Source: Musa acuminata AAA Group (taxonomy: Eukaryota; Streptophyta; Magnoliopsida; Zingiberales; Musaceae). From it: 64,000 bases of DNA. The stretch is taken from NCBI RefSeq assembly GCF_036884655.1, contig NC_088331.1:13254501-13318500 (forward strand). The letters run 5' to 3'. Below the pieces are notes generated by a model. It was not told where the DNA came from and did no database searches. It saw only the letters and a list, made by a program, of their open reading frames with translations. The translations under genes and the position numbers were made by a program. Below are positions 45,762 to 56,671 of this stretch, in pieces (position 1 is the stretch's first letter; each line of letters opens with the position of its first letter).

Positions 45762-46233
45762 TGATGAGGGAAGATGTCATTGATGTCTTGATCAGCCTGA
45801 TGTGGTCCGGACCCGTATGTGTAGGATTGTCCAAGGTGAAAACACCGAGCTCCCGAGATGCCACCTGCACGAAGACCATAGTGGGTAGAGGTTTTCTGAC
45901 TCAATTTCTCCGACGCCCAAGTTAGTAACACGAGGTGTACGAGTGCAAACGCGAGTAATCAAAAGAAGTAAACTCCTCTTACTCATCGTAGTAAAGATGA
46001 GCTTTTATACCTTATCACAAAAGGGCAAAATAGTCCGTGGAATATTCCGTCTCTAACCACTCCCAACGGTCCCCTCTTGGCCTCTTGGGGGGGGAATAGC
46101 CCTGGACCTATCTTGGACTCTTGTCCACGTGAGTAGCTGGGTGGATAGTGACCTGGATCTTTTCCTCTCACTGAGGACGCCATGTGGTGGTTACGTGTCA
46201 GATAATGATTAGCTGATAGTGTATTCCCTATCA
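45762..46233 (-). mobile_element. Solo LTR in the PPR intron
   Basis: 472 bp. Plus strand starts TGATGAGGGAAG and ends TTCCCTATCA, with the 5-bp duplication ATAAT on both sides (45757-45761 and 46234-46238). On the minus strand it has GGTATAAAAGCTC (TATA box, near 46003) in mid-LTR. It differs from the other LTR families in the window; the TGATR..YATCA ends resemble those of the Tat element. Confidence 0.85.
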
Positions 46234-46537
46234 ATAATTAAGAAGAACAAGGAGAAAACAAAATAATTTTTACCATATACGTATTTATACTTCTACATTT
46301 AAATAAAACATGTGACCAAGTTTATCTGGATTTTTTAAAAGTTTCAAAAGCTTATGTACTTTTAAATTATTAAGAAAAAACTTCTTGAGAAGATTTTGAT
46401 TAAGTTGGAAAATAGATTCTTTAATTATAGAGATGGATAAATAATTAAATTGATTCTTCATATGAAACATTAGTCATGCATAAATGATCAATGAAATTAA
46501 TATAATGATCTTAGGCCATTTACACTGCATCACTAAA

Positions 46538-46939
46538 TGATGAGAACAATTGTCGATGGTGCCTCTATCAACCCTACTTGGCCTTAGGCCATGTGTGTAG
46601 GAGTCTGAGAACATCCGAAGAGGGGGGGTCTGGAGCTTGTCTACACGCCCGACAATGGACTTGTAAGAAGGCCAAGCTCGGGTGGGGTGCCCAATCCGGT
46701 CCCTTCTATGCTCAAGTTAGGACCGAAGTGGGGAAAGAGCTCACTGGTGAACAGTAATTGACCTCTGTAATAGTAAAAGAGTGGGCTTATAATAGGTCGA
46801 GCCCAAGGGAATATTTTGTAATATGGGCCGAATATTCCCTTTTGGGCTGACCACTATTATTGAGCTTGGGTGGTCGTCATCGCATCCGGGTCCCACCATA
46901 TGGCTAGCTGCGATTAGAGGGGAAGATTTCTCCCCATCA
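46538..46939 (-). repeat. 3' LTR of the Tat element
   Basis: Plus strand TGATGAGAACAATTG to TTTCTCCCCATCA, homologous along its length to 61251-61650. Confidence 0.85.
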
Positions 46940-46957
46940 TTGGAGGGGTAGATTGGA

Positions 46958-47104
46958 GAGGGGCACCTCGAGCGCATTTTCATGCTTAGCCCGAAGGGGG
47001 CATCTCGAGCGTATTTTTAGGCTTAACTCGAGGGGGGAACCTCGAACGCATTCTCATGCTTAGCCTGAGAGAGGCGCCTCTAGTGCATTTTCATGCTTAA
47101 CCGA
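46958..47104. repeat. Four 37-bp tandem repeats beside the Tat 3' LTR
   Basis: Units of the form GGGCACCTCGAGCGCATTTT followed by CATGCTTAGCCCGAG, with base changes between units. They lie between integrase and LTR, where a purine tract would be expected; none is seen. Confidence 0.8.
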
Positions 47105-47304
47105 GGTGGCGTTGAAACTCTCAACCCGAGGGGTTAGGAAGACCATCATATGGGGGTGGACCGCCTCGGGCCCAAAGGCTAGGTTTAACGATGACTCACC
47201 CAACCCGATCTTTGGAGTGGTTCAAGAATCCCACAAGATGTTGGGCAACTCTTCAGGACAAGTGCCTTTTGCGTCGGCCACCCGCCTCTTCAGACCCTCG
47301 AGTA

Positions 47305-47720
47305 CGGACTAATTTGTCACCTTAGCCAAGTCGTTGGTCTGCGAATGGGCCACCAAACTGAACCATAGCCAGATGCCAAAGGACCGACAAAAGGCCTTAA
47401 AGTTGTGATTGTTAAATTGCATCCCATTGTCAGTAATGATTGCCCTCGGGATGCCAAACCAAGTAATGATATTCCTCCACACGAAACCCTCAACGTGCCT
47501 GTTTGTGATGGAGGCGAGCAGCTCAGCCTCTACCCATTTCGTGAAGTAGTCCACCCCAACTATGACAAGTCATTGTTGCCTAGAGGCCAAGGGAAAGGGT
47601 CAGGCATAGTCTATTAGGTTGAAAAGCACCGCAAGCTAGTGCTAGATATGGGCATGTCTCTGGCACTTATCACATCTCTAGGCATAGGCAATTGCGTCCC
47701 TTCTCAACGTTGGCCAGTAG
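47305..47720 (-). pseudogene. Tat element integrase
   Basis: Minus strand MDYFTKWVEAELLASITNRH, FGIPRAIITDNGMQF and FSLVAHSQTNDLAKVTN correspond to the integrase core; aspartates of the first two catalytic positions are present (MDYFTKW; TDNG), and the expected PQANGQAE block is altered. The zinc-binding part (CHQC-type) lies near 47650-47720. Interrupted by stops. Confidence 0.85.
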
Positions 47721-48059
47721 TAACCTTGACATAGGACTTTAAAGGCGAGTGTTTGGCCACCAATGTGCTCCCCTCACATTTCCTCATGCACCTCAACCAA
47801 GACACACTCGGCTTCCCGAGCGAGGCACTTGAGGAGCGGCTGGCTAAAGGACCTACTATACAAACGGTCATTTATTACACAATGCCACGCTTAATGGTAC
47901 TTGACTCGCCTCACCGATGCTGGGTCGGTCAAGAGTACTTTGTTACTTTTGTACCACAAGATGTCCATCCAAGAGGGTTCGTCCTTAGCCTGAAAGACTT
48001 GCAAGATGTCAATGCTCCTCACTGGCAACGTTTCAACCAGCCATCACTCGTCCTTTACC

Positions 48060-48335
48060 GTCCAAGCTAAGGCGACTCCTGCTAGTGCATCAGCCCGAGC
48101 ATTCTCCTCTCGAGGTACCTAAAAGATCTCAAACTTCACGAAATAGGGGATTGGCTTGCATACCTCAATGAGGTATCTGGCCATCACCTCGTCTCAAGCT
48201 TCGAAGTCTCCTCGGACTTGATCCACGACTAGCTACAAGTCATTGTAAGCCACCAACTCTAAGATGCCTAGCTCCCTTGCCAAATTGAGCCTAGACAGAA
48301 GGGCCACATACCATGCCTCATTGTTGGATATCTTA
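48060..48335 (-). pseudogene. Tat element second (archaeal-type) RNase H
   Basis: Minus strand NNEAWYVALLSRLNLARELG, a stop, LVVDQVRGDFEA, and VPREENARADALAG. These match the NNEAEYEALL .. QLV..QV .. VPREQNARADALS pattern of the additional RNase H in Tat elements. Frame interrupted by stops. Confidence 0.8.
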
Positions 48336-48416
48336 CCCGAAGCGCAGGACCTGCTCGTAGATTTATGCATCAGAACTCTTGAGCACAAGTCTAGCACCTC
48401 CCCCTTCTATTGTCAA

Positions 48417-48900
48417 TTAATCTATCGATAAAGAGTGTCCACACGAATCGAACTTCCTCATCGACTTAGTTCGCAACACCAACTCCGAGATGAAGTTCGC
48501 CAAAGCTTGAGCCTTGATCATTGCTCTTAATGCATAAAGGAGGACGAACTCGCCAAGCTCGATTGACCACCACAATAACCTCCTTGACATGTCGAGTCGA
48601 GCTAGCACCTGTCGAAGCGACTGATCGATGATCACTTGTATTGTATGTGCTTGGAAATACAAACACAGCTTCCTTGCAGCCAACACCAGCCAAACGCTAG
48701 CTTTTCGATTGGCGGGTAACATAGCTTGGGCCCAGTTAGCATGTGCCTCACATAATAAATCGACCTCTGAACCCCCTCCCCTCGGATCAAAACCGGGTTA
48801 ACAGTGAGCTCCATGGCAGCCAAGTATAGACTCAACACTTCGCCTGGCCTCGAGGCCATAAGTTGCAGGAGTTTAGCCAAGTGATCTTTGAGGTTACTAA
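48417..48900 (-). pseudogene. Tat element RNase H (pol type)
   Basis: Minus strand SLYLAAMELTVNPVLIRGEG, QRSIYYVRHMLTGPKLCYPP and IEKLAFGW correspond to the RNase H domain following RT in Tat pol. Two frames are used because of a frameshift near 48650. Confidence 0.8.
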
Positions 48901-49728
48901 GGGTTGCTTAGCATTCCTCCATCTATACGAACCCTCTCGATTTTTTTAGAGCACGAAAGAATGGAAGGCACTTATCCCTCGACCAAGATAAGAAACAATT
49001 GAGAGCTACCACCCTTCCAGCCAATTGCTGGACTTCCTTGGCCAACCTAGCAGACTACATTTCCATAATCCCCTTGTCGTGCACGATGAATCCGAGAAAT
49101 TTTCCTGAGTTCACGCTAAAGGCACATTTGGCTAGGTTGAGACATATGTTGAATTTCTTCCAAGGTCAGAAAGGTCTCGGTCAAGTTGGTCAAGTGCATG
49201 TCAATTGTTTTACCTTTGATAATCATGTCGTCGACATATGCCTCAATCCTCATCTACCCACGAAACATCTTGTTAACCTTTCTCTGGTAAGTGGCTCCTG
49301 TGTTCTTAAGTCTGAATGGCATTATTTTGTAGCAATACGTCTCTCGGTCAATGGTAAAGGATGTGTGCTCTCGGTCTTCCGGGGCCATGCGTACTTGATT
49401 GTATCCCAAGAAAGTATCCATGAAGGTCAGCAACTCATGGTCAGAAGTGGCATCTACCAGCTAGTTGATTCACGGGAGAGGATAGCTATACTTCGGATAA
49501 GCTTTATTCAAGTCGGTATAATCAACGCACATCGACCAGTTACCATTAGCTTTCTTAACAAGTATAACATTGGCTAACCATTGGGGATACTGCACTTCGG
49601 ATATAAATCTTGTGATTAGCGTCTTATCTACCTCAGCGACGATTGTCGATTGGCAATCAGGAATAAATCTGTGTGGCCTCTACCCGATCGATCAGGCTCT
49701 GATAAGTATGTTGAGGCGGTGTGGCGCC
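48900..49728 (-). pseudogene. Tat element reverse transcriptase
   Basis: Minus strand has NVILVKKANGNWSMCVDYTD, the FMDTFLGYNQVRM block, and the catalytic EAYVDDMIIKGKTID at about 49205-49245. Stops interrupt it (for example just before MRIEAYVDD). LARD B separates it from gag-protease. Confidence 0.88.
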
Positions 49729-49732
49729 ACGT

Positions 49733-52700
49733 TGTCATGGACAAAATTGTAAACGGGGTGTTCGATGTAATACTTATGTATGTTCGTGTTTTTTGGTTTG
49801 TTCATGCTTTGCACAGCATGTAGAGGGACGGTCGAAAGCTTAACAATCTCATTTTAGTTAAATTTGGTGGTCGTTTTGGCTTGTAAATAAAGGTTGTGTC
49901 ATGTGGACAATTGTGGGAGATTTTGGTCTGTAGTGGACCATTTTAGACCTTTTGTTGTACGACCGTTCAGAGCTTGTGAAGTCTATTTGTAATTTGCATT
50001 GGCTATAAAGTATTTGTTGAAATGATTGCTTGTGGATCCCGAGTGAGATGCTTTCTCTAGCCCGTTTTCTCTTTTGTAGGTCCTAAGAGACCATAGAAGG
50101 TTTTGGGGAGACTGACATTTGCAGACGGACACGCAAGGGTGCCGCAAGACTTAGGCAAAGCCAACTAAGTGCATGACATATGGTATCAGAGCGAGACAAG
50201 CACTTATAGAAACACTAGGCATGCAAATGTAAGGGACCTGGCGAGGCTACGTTGAGGGCAGCAAGCATACACAACCGTTTGGGGGAAAAATGGCATGGAG
50301 ATGTAAGAAAAATGAGTCGCTCAGAGGAGCGGGCATCTAAAATTGGCATTCAGAAAAATGGCCAACCCTTCGCGCAAGAGGCACCATGAGGACAAGCAAG
50401 CTTGGAAGAATACGTAGCGCACAAAGATTAGGATGGCTGAGTTCGAGCTACGGCTCGACGTTAGCAACGATACTTGATGGTGCTCAAGACAAGCGAGGCG
50501 CTTGATAAATGATGAGGCCATGCAAGGTGGAATGGGTTGTTCAGCAACCAAAAGAGTTATGCAAAGCTCACAAAGGTGAGGGGAATTACTAACTCGAAAA
50601 ATTCGATACTCATGCAAGAACTTGTATGCGGACAATGGAATATTCATGGTCATCCCAAGGCGACCAAAACTTGGCGTCATGGACCATTGAAACTTTCTCG
50701 TCGACATGAGAAGGATACGCCCGTAGGAGGCTGAAGTGTGCAGCGAGTTCAACATGTTGCTAGGCTTGAGGGGTGCAATAAGGGTTGTATTGACGTGGAG
50801 TCACAATCTAGCAAAGTGCATTTGCAGGGGCAGAACAATGCACAGTTCGTTCAACAAGGCGGAGTAGTCCAAAAGAATGGTGGTCTCCGAAACTTCTATA
50901 AGAAAAGATGCGAAGAGAGAAGTTACTCCAACGGGACAAATACCTTGGAGGGATAAGTCCCGATTCTCCAGAGGGAGAATCATGTGCAACGGGTCGCACA
51001 TGTTGAGGAGTACGTTAAAACAATAACTCCACAAAGCTTAACGGACCGAGCGAGCGACGATGAGTTGTCGCCTAAACTCGCTTGAGATAATGCATTGGAG
51101 GATGCATTGCGAGATCAAGTGGGGGAGCGACCCAAGGCAACACAAATGAAGGCACACTTGGAGACAATATGGAGATCGGACTCAACGAAGGGCTAACCCA
51201 TGGAATGGTGGGCACGAGGGCTACCATCAACTCAATGCAAATCAAGGAGCAAAGCAACTATGGTGTAACTTGGTGAACGACCCAAGTCACATGAAGGGAG
51301 TTGGCATAGAAGATGGAACATGAAGCGGAGGCACGACAGAGGTCCAAGACATGAACTATTGTAGAGGCAAGAGCAGGATCATGTCGTTCCATAGGTCCCT
51401 CATTTTGATGGAGCGGACTCATCTTGCACAGTGCTAAAGATGAAGGGAGCTTCGAGGCACATGCACCTTATCTCGGAAAAGCATTTGACGGGGGAACTAA
51501 GGCGACTCAACTTGCAGAGGCGAAGTTGGGTTCAGAAGGCCTTAACACGAGACAAGAGGACACAGAGGTGGGTACTCTTGAAGAATATGCCACAATGCTA
51601 CCATTCAAGTTGTCGTAAAGGAAGCGGTGCACAGCAAAGATTATGCTGGTGAGGGCAGAGACCTAGTATCCAAACAATGGTGCACCAATTTCAGCGAAGT
51701 TAATGGATTTCGGGAGCTACTAGGCCAGGCAATGGACTGTCCTAGAGCTGTGCTTCGTCTGAGTGTGATCCGAGAGCGAGTGGACGAAGGTCGATTGTCA
51801 ATGGAGCGAACACAATCAAAGGTGGAAGAAACCCTACGATGTGTTGGCAGAGACCACACATGGAGGGATCGCAATCCAAGTTCATCCCACAATGATTAGC
51901 ATGCAATGGAGATATCACCAGGATGCGACATGGTGTAGCAGATCGTGGTGGAATAGTTTGTGGTAATACGATACACACGAAACTAGTCCTACGAGGGACT
52001 AGATCATACGGAGGTATGATCGAGAGCTACTGGGAGCTTCATTTCGGTGAATAACACGACGGCAAAAAAGACTATGGATTCAATGAGTGAATGCTATTGT
52101 ATCGCAGAGGCGAGTCTTCCGTGCGTACATTAAATTTTGCATCGGATAAAAGCCTTGGTCATTAGCATATGGGGGCTATGTACCACCGAATATGGGGAGT
52201 ATATTGAATGCAAGTACTAGTGAGTCCCATGGGAGGGACTTGATCATACAAAGGTATAATCAGAACGGCTAGAGAGTTTAACTACTCCAGAGCTCATATT
52301 CGTTAAAGAGAGCCCGGCGAGTCAGAGGACAAGACCGAGTAAGCGAACGTTGCTACCAAGGAAGCTAAGGAGAACAAAATCGATACGAACCCTACAACAT
52401 GATAGCGAAGGTCATGCATAGGAGTTGCAGTCTGTCTTTCCATCGATTAAAGGAAACTGCTCAGAGAATACAAAGGTGTTAAAGCAGGGGATCGAAAGGG
52501 ACGAGGAAGCGACGACGTGTCCAAAGGGACTTAGCTACCAAAAAAACCAAGCATCAGTTAGAAAGGAGATGGACTCAGAAGAGTGACACAGAGCCACAAA
52601 GGCAGATTTACCGATCATGAAGAAAGGGACGCAGATGCGAGGTGACGGATAGTAGGGCCATGGGCATGCAACGCTATGGTACCGCAGAGGCGGGACTTCC

Positions 52701-54284
52701 GTGAAGTCATCAATCCCTTGTTCTCATGGAGGGAGAACGCTTGGTCGTGAAAGGGGCCGAGGAGGTGGAGAATGCAGAAGCAAACTCTAAGTACCGAGAC
52801 AAGGCTGAAGGACAGAGGCCAGGGAACTTCGTAAGACCGATGTCAATGAGCTTCTCATCAAGATAGCCGAAAGTGAAGGACTTCGGATCGATGCAAGAGT
52901 GCTCGACCAAGGAACGAAGTAGGCAGTATGCGGTGTTGTACCTTTGCGACTCAGAGGAGTAGGCAACAAAGATGATGGAGAAGACGGTACAATCCCAGAG
53001 ATGACTAAAACTATTAGAGACTTGCTCCAAGTTAGGGTGAAAACTTATTGCATTCTAGAAGCTCGATGGCATTGAGAAGGTGAATCACAGTAACTAACTC
53101 AACGCAAGGAATACAAACAGTTCGAGTGCTTCAAAAGTGTGAGCAAAGAGCAGGTGAAGGTTAGTAACCAACTCGATGCATGGAGTACCATCCTCGAGTT
53201 GGCAAGCAAAGTCAAATAATCGAGTACCACAATTCTCTTATCTATCCAGCAGAGTAGCTCTGCACAGGTTCAAAGACCCTTCGAAGAAACCTAGTGGAAG
53301 ATAATAGTTGTCAAATCCTCATCAATGGTGATCAGTGTCACTGAGAGTAAATTATCCACTTCAATTCCTAATAGAATGTCAATCGAAAGTGGAAGTGATG
53401 CGAACCTACTTGGAAGTGACAACGAAGTGAAAAGAATCGATGGGCAAATTTTGTGGAGGAAGGACCCAAAAAACTTCAAAAGTTTACGAGGCAATGCTCG
53501 TTAAAACTCCAACATGCATCCACCCAGTTCAAGCGACATGAGGCATTTAATAGACTGATGCATACTAAGGATGGTCTTTTCCTTCATCTGAAGGATCCGC
53601 AGGAACCAACATTGATCAACACAACTCAACCAACCCCACACTAGAATCAGAGTCATTGACGAGTTGAAGCAGCATAGCGGATTAAAAGTTCGACTACTCA
53701 ACAACAACAGCGGAGAGCAGCTGGGAGCCAAGAGGCGCATTGCAGCTGGAGTAGAAGATTGAAGACTCAGTAAAGGCGAGGAGTTGCAGCGTCGACAAAG
53801 GTTTCGACGAGGACGTCGAAGGAATAAGTGGGGAAGAATGTCACGGACAAAATTGTAAACGGGGTATTCAATGTAATGCTTATGTATGTCCATGTCTTTT
53901 AGTTTGTTCATGCTTTGCACAACATGTAGAGAGACGATCGAAAGCTTAACAGCCTCATTTTAGTTGGGTTTAGTGGTCATTTTTGGCTTGAAATAAAGGT
54001 TGTGTCATGTGGACACTTGTAAGAAATTTCGATCTATAGTGGACCATTTTGGACCATTTATTGTGTGACCGTTCAGAGCTTGTGAAGTTTATTTGTAATT
54101 TGCATTGGCTATGAAGTGTTTACTAAAATGATTGTTTGTGGATCCAGAGTGAGACGCTTTCTCTAACCCGTTTTCTCTTTTGTAGGTCCTAAGGGACCAT
54201 AGGAGGTTTCGGGGAGGCTGACCTTTGTGAACGGACACGTAAGGGTGCCACATAACTTAAGCAAAATAAACTAAGTGCGTGACA
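49733..54284 (+). mobile_element. LARD B: non-autonomous LTR retrotransposon, copy 2 of 3
   Basis: LTRs 49733-50178 and 53839-54284 (446 bp each), primer site TGGTATCAGAGC 50181-50192, purine tract AAGTGGGGAAGAA 53826-53838, and target duplication ACGT (49729-49732 and 54285-54288). The interior is collinear with LARD A, with small deletions. No coding motif seen. Inserted in opposite orientation to the host Tat element and the PPR gene. Confidence 0.93.
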
Positions 54285-54288
54285 ACGT

Positions 54289-55110
54289 GGGGGTCGATCC
54301 CTAGCATATCCTTTGTCGACCAAGCAAAAACTTCAAAGTTCTCCTAGAGGAAGTTGAATAGCTCCACTCGATTGGGCTCTAGGAGTGCCAACTTGACCGT
54401 CACTATGCAATCTAGCATGGCCCGATTCAAAGGCACCTCTAGGAGTGGCTCGTCCAACTCGAGATAAGAAGTCGGCTTTGCTCCTTCTCAGGGGTCTATC
54501 AGTGGTTGTTCGGCACACAACTTATTCGACAAGGACACTACTATCATATAACATTGTCAGGATTCCTTCGAATTGTTTCTCAACTCTCCAACTCTCGACC
54601 TAGTGGGGAACTTCATGAATATGTGGTAGGTTGATACTACCGCCTTTAACCTATTCAGAGTCAGTCAACCAATGATTGCGTTATATGTCGAGGGGATATC
54701 AACCACCATGAACTTGGCAAGCACCGTCTCGGAATGGATCTCATCTTCAAATGTCACGTGGAGGTTGATGATGCCGAGAGGGGAGATAGTGTTGCCCGTG
54801 AACCCTGTGAGACAACAAGATATGGGGTTGAGGTCATTAGTAATGAGACCTAATTTTTGAAATACATCAAGTAAAGGATGTCAGTCAAGCTACATATATT
54901 AATCATGACTCTCTTGCCCTGAGCATTGATCATCTTGACGAAGACAACGAACGCGTCATCATGGTTAGGGTCAAGGTGCTTTGACTCCTCCAGGAAGACT
55001 ATCTTCGGATCACCGTCACATGTCAACGTTGTCGGCCACCACTCTAGCATAGGCTCTCCGGCTCGACGAACTATCCCCTCCGAGGCAGGCCCACTGACTA
55101 TCACATCGAT
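54289..55110 (-). pseudogene. Tat element protease region
   Basis: Minus strand 54850-55104 reads MIVSGPASEGIVRRAGEPML and HLDPNHDDAFVV; further on (about 54640-54695) VDIPSTYNAIIG and LNRLKAVVSTY match the retropepsin C-terminal part of Tat pol (PSTYNAILGRPTLN pattern). Stops are present. Confidence 0.8.
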
Positions 55111-55199
55111 CTACCTCTTAACGGGGTCCTCAAGTTTTCAGTAAGGCTTTCGCCTTCTTCGGACATAACGACCGAGGTGTCCTCAATGGACAAGCTCCT

Positions 55200-56590
55200 C
55201 GAACTGCTCCTTAAGGTCGAGGCAATCCTCGATGTCATGGTTGTGGTCTCGGTGGAAACGACAGTACTTTGTCTTATCTCTTCTACCGAGGGTTAATCTC
55301 AATGGGTACGGATCCCAAAGCATTCCTTTTTCTTAAACCTACAAGAAGACTTCAATCCGAGACATGCAAAGGGGGGTGAGGTAGATCCTTCGTCGAGACG
55401 GTCTCACCCAATCCCACGTACAGCGCCAAGGGGATCTAGGTACAAGAGCAGAGGAGGGTGCTTTAGTTTCGAGCACTTCTAGGACTCTTTCCTCCTCCCC
55501 GCTACCATCGCATCAACAGTGATGTATTGGTTAACCCTTTGCAGCATCTTAGGCATAGTGGTTGGCTGTCTCTTTATCAGCGACCAAAAGAGCCTAGAGT
55601 GTCGGAGCCCCATTATGAACGCCTAGATCAGCAGTGAGGGGTGGGCGTCGACAATTCCCCTAGCCTCATTTGTGAACCAAGTGACAAACTCAACCAGCGA
55701 CTCACCCTCCGCCTGTCGGATGTCGAGGAGGGTGGTTGTTGAGCGTCGAGGACGTACGTTGCTCACAAAGTGCTCTTCAAACTCCCACGCGAGTTGGCGA
55801 AGGAGTCGACCAAGAGAGGTCTCAACTTGGTGTACCAATCTTGAGCCGTCCTCCTCAAGGTCATATGTAATGTCCGATACATCAACATGTCAAACGTACC
55901 ATAGAGTGCCATTTGCGTATGGAAGGTTGCCACGTGCTTCACCAGTGTTAGCGCCTCCATTGAATACTTTCAGGCTAGGGAGTCAGAAACCCAAGGGGAC
56001 GAGCACCTCCTATATGTGTCGAGCAAGGGGAGGCTTAACCGAGGCAAAGCCAACCAAACCCCCTACCTTCACCATGTGGAACTCGTGACACATGTCCTCC
56101 AAGTACCAGTCTATCTGTTGGAGCTACGCTGGAAGGGTGTATTCTGAATCTGCCGACTAAGCCTCTAACTCGGGGGCATTCAATTAGGGGCAATGTGGCC
56201 CACTAAACTCGAACATAAGAGATCTCAGGACTCCCTCGGTCAAAGCGTCGGTAGGTCAAAGTAGCTCGGCCACTGCCTATGTCAGAGCATGTCGGTGGGG
56301 CTTTGCCTGGTCTGTAGCACCGTTGGATGTTGAGCGATTACGGGCATCAACTAAGCCAACTGCGAGAGTAAGGGCACAACCAACTGCATTATCCTCATTA
56401 GCATCTAAACCTGTTGGGCAAGGTTCATAAAGACCGGTTGGCACTAACATGTGGGTCAAAGTCGCCACCGGAGGAGCGAAACCAAGGTCGTTGAATAGGC
56501 ACCAGTATTGCATGGGTGTATGGGCAGAGTTGGTGGCGCCGAGGGATGAAAAGGTCAGTTGTTGACCCCCTTGAGTGAACATACTGTGAG
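55200..56590 (-). pseudogene. Tat element gag
   Basis: Begins at MFTQGGQQLTFSSLGATNSA (56582), continues at 55763-55960 (YGTFDMLMYRTLHMTLRRTA) and 55623-55838 (EEHFVSNVRPRRSTTTLLDI, ARGIVDAHPSLL), typical Tat gag. Several frameshifts. The nucleic-acid binding part should lie near 55150-55400; a zinc knuckle is not clear. Confidence 0.82.
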
Positions 56591-56671
56591 TCGACGACAG
56601 TGCACCCTCACTTGAGCACTCATTCTGCGGGTCAATGGCATAATGCTCCTACTAGATTGGGCCCTCCTAGT

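Noticed and set aside
54850..56582. Endogenous pararetrovirus (badnavirus-like) insertion in the intron
   Set aside because: Gag, protease, dual RNase H, integrase and flanking LTRs with a CTAAA duplication fit a Tat gypsy element; pararetroviruses lack LTRs and integrase.
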